Assembly (NCBI GenBank): GCA_026027325.1
Contig: JAMSLZ010000002.1
Coordinates: forward strand, 3,286,001 to 3,350,000
Direction: 5' to 3'
Length of the DNA: 64,000 nucleotides
Source: Actinomucor elegans
Lineage: Eukaryota; Mucoromycota; Mucoromycetes; Mucorales; Mucoraceae
Shown: one piece after another, positions 61,656-64,000 of the stretch
How positions within the stretch are numbered: position 1 is the stretch's first letter
How the letters are laid out: the number at the start of each line of letters is the position of its first letter
Program-made: the position numbers and the translations under genes
The notes under the pieces: generated by a model
What the model was told of the DNA's origin: nothing
Seen by the model: the letters and a program-made list of their open reading frames with translations, nothing else
Databases searched by the model: none

Positions 61656-62742
61656 ATTAGTTATTTTAAAAAACTTAAAAAAATAGATGATTTAAGATTT
61701 GTCGGAGTATTAATATTATTATTTATTAAATGCCAGCTACCTATAATAACTGCTTTAATGCAGATTTTTTACTTTTATTTTTCACACATCTATAATTTTC
61801 ATGAGGTTCGAAGTATTTTTTTTTTATATTTAATATATAATGCATATAAATAGCTTCTTTAATCTTTTCATATCTTGATAATGCTACCTTGCCGTATGTT
61901 CAATAGATTCATGAATATAAAGGATTGAAAAACAGATATACATAGGATTATGTAAACTATTTTGCTTCTTGTTTGAATGTGTCTTTCGTATGATATATAA
62001 CATGGTAAATAAAACTGAACACAAGTGTATAACTTATTATTAGCTATTGGCAGATATAACATATTCGTTTTTACAATTCAACACAAGTTATATAGCAGAT
62101 GTAATTCTGCATACTGATCTTGAGCTACTCATTAGATTCAACTTTTGAATGAGCTCGGCTGAGAGATCGAGAAATACTGATGATAAATATGCTATAATCT
62201 CCCGCTGCTCAATAACTATACATCATCCTCGAGTTTTATTAAATTGAGGTTATAACAGATGAAGCAGCTTATTTTGAACATGAAGCACTAATCAGATGTG
62301 GCAATTGATCGGAATAAAATTAAAAATCTGCAGAAGAAAGAAATGGGTGACTCTTCCCTTGGATCCAAATTTCAAAATATTGCAAAGCCAAAAAAAATGA
62401 TATGAAGCCAAAACATTTGAGAGCATACAGTTACATTTTTCGGTATTTTTACCACTAGCTATAATCGCGTTTCGAACTTTCGAAAGAAGTCATAAAAAAT
62501 ATAATAATGCTTATACCATACGATGCACAAATCGATGATAAACAGGCTTTGCTAATAAATTTTTTATATAAGGATACATTTGTATTATTCACAAGTAAAT
62601 GTCGAGTATTAGGCAACAACAAAATCAACCTTTTTAAACCCCGTTTTTCAGTACAAAATGCGCGGAGCCTGAGTATCAGGTTCATATGGACTTCTCGAAA
62701 AAAAAAATTTGACTTGTTCTTTACGTTCATACCGCTTTTACC
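61656..62742. other. intergenic DNA before the NELF-C/D-like gene
   Basis: One good copy of the dispersed repeat lies at 62262-62327 (plus). The segment 62500-62742 is open in one frame (an 80-codon ORF at 62507) but lacks family features and probably includes the 5' UTR of the next gene. Confidence 0.45.
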
Positions 62743-64000
62743 ATGGTAAACATTTAACATTAATGAATAATAATCACTGTTTCTCAACGATTCTCTTTTT
62801 TTTTAACTATAGTCTAATAAACCCTTAAGAATCGCGCCTATTGACGAATATAAAAAATCGCTTTCACAAACAGGTACTACTTGATTGAACCGTAGCTTTT
62901 CTCTCTGTATTAATTCATTTTCTATACGAAGACGCCATTCTCGAACAAAACATTTATACCGATGTTTTGTCAAAGTACTTGGGACTCGGTGGATCACCTT
63001 TAGTTGCTGTTAATTTGTTATCCGAATCTTATATTGGTATTCCTTCCATGTGCAATGCAACCGCAACATCAGTCAATTCCATAGGATTAAACAGTGACAG
63101 TATCCTCAGACAAGCTATTCGGAAACAGCTCAAGAGTCGCTTTGATCCTCAACGTGTTGACGAGTTCTTTGCGCGTACTGACAATCAAATGGCACCAGAA
63201 TGGCTTGATGTATTACTTCAGGACGCCCACTGGAGACAAACCATGTATGAATTACTGGAAAAGCACCCCAGCTGTGTGTTTTTGAACTTTGCAATTATGG
63301 TAAGCGAGTGTTTTGTATAAAATATCTTAATACTTAAAGGGTTGATAGCGTATTGCGGAAGCTGGTCATGAAAACGAAATTTCAAAGCTAAGAACACCTT
63401 CAACTTATATCAAAGTGTATAATCTGATTCTGAATGATGCTTTATCGAATCTGGTTCATAAAGACGATTTGGAGTTTGATCAAGAATTGCCGGGTTTGGT
63501 GGTAATTTTGTTGTTGAATTGAGTAAGCATGATATTAACTGTTACATAGAGAGTATGTTGCGAAAGAGAAGATACATATCTATATGCACAGATACTCTTG
63601 AGAAAGTTATATGATGAATTTGATGCAAAACCATTCAATCGTCTTCGTAGAGAGTTAGAGATAGCAGCGAAAAAGAGAGGCAACCTGGCAATAGTTGATG
63701 TATTACATACACATACGTCTGATGCACCATTTGAACTGTCAAGGACTATCAAATCAATCATGCATTCACAAACTATTACACCAGGCGATCTCATAGCAGT
63801 AAGACTTTTTGATCTTTTGAAATTATAGCATGCACTAATAATATTGCTAGTTGAAACGGTTCTATACTGTAGAAAACCCTCCAGCAGCGCATCATTTATG
63901 CGATTATGATCTAATTCTAAAGATGTTAAAAGCATTGTATGTGCCTCCATTATTAAGAGCGGACTTGGTTGATGATGTGACATTTTTAATCGCTTATGCT
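62743..64000 (+). CDS. NELF-C/D (TH1) homolog, 5' part (runs off the window)
   Basis: Visible exons are 62743-62745, 62813-62873, 62932-63299, 63349-63501, 63550-63798 and 63851 to the window end, about 328 codons with no stop. The sequence follows the NELFCD pattern: ILEQNIYTDVLSKYLGLGGSP with AVNLLSESYIG; ILRQAIRKQLKSRFDPQRVD; APEWLDVLLQDAHWRQTMYE; LNFAIMRIAEAGHENEI; EDTYLYAQILLRKL; TITPGDLIALKRFYTVENPP. NELF-C/D is a core subunit of the negative elongation factor that pauses RNA polymerase II. The start is less sure: the ATG would be the last three bases of exon 1, directly before a gtaaac donor, and the protein would begin MSNKPLRIAPIDEY. Confidence 0.85.

Overview
The window looks like nuclear DNA of a filamentous early-diverging fungus, most likely Mucoromycota. 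The DNA is AT-rich. Its compact genes are cut by many 45-70 nt introns (GTAAGT-type donors, CTAAC/TTAAC-like branch sites, TAG/CAG acceptors), and there are poly-Q tracts and two nuclear tRNA genes. All exon models were built by hand from reading frames and splice signals. They rest on frame continuity and remembered family signatures, with no database search.

Layout. 1-6.9 kb: tRNA-Leu(CAA), gene-poor DNA and four copies of a GC-richer, hairpin-rich ~254 bp unit. 7.0-10.2 kb: SUV3-type mitochondrial RNA helicase and a 65-aa acylation-motif protein. 11.4-14.5 kb: PAS-domain kinase. 16.9-18.1 kb: alpha-arrestin. 18.6-21.3 kb: a DnaJ/poly-Q protein tail-to-tail with a tubulin-tyrosine-ligase-family protein (5 bp apart). 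22.2-25.5 kb: unknown 497-aa protein divergent from a UPF0014/FetB-type permease. 27.8-29.6 kb: RING-variant membrane E3 and a bZIP factor with a repeated 3' motif. 31.4-35.5 kb: PEX10 and a Ytp1-like membrane protein. 35.5-39.8 kb: gene-poor, with coding relics. 39.8-43.6 kb: Snt2-type chromatin regulator. 44.7-47.3 kb: unknown coiled-coil protein and mitochondrial-type 3-ketoacyl-CoA thiolase. 47.3-53.1 kb: mostly empty, with a low-complexity hypothetical protein. 53.1-59.8 kb: dense cluster of CEP104 homolog, myristoyl-motif CRIB protein, TRIC-type channel and ornithine cyclodeaminase/mu-crystallin. 61.6 kb: tRNA-Val(AAC). 62.7 kb to the end: 5' part of a NELF-C/D (TH1) homolog.

The genes form no operon-like pathway. 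Themes are organelle function (SUV3, thiolase, PEX10), signalling (PAS kinase, arrestin, CRIB), tubulin/microtubule proteins (TTL family, CEP104) and transcription (bZIP, Snt2, NELF-C/D). The most notable points are CEP104, normally a ciliary-tip protein, in a probably non-flagellate fungus; NELF-C/D, which the model yeasts lack; the duplicated structured repeat; a degenerate ~65 bp repeat family scattered through the gene-poor DNA; and a regularly spaced TTCAACA array just after the bZIP stop codon.
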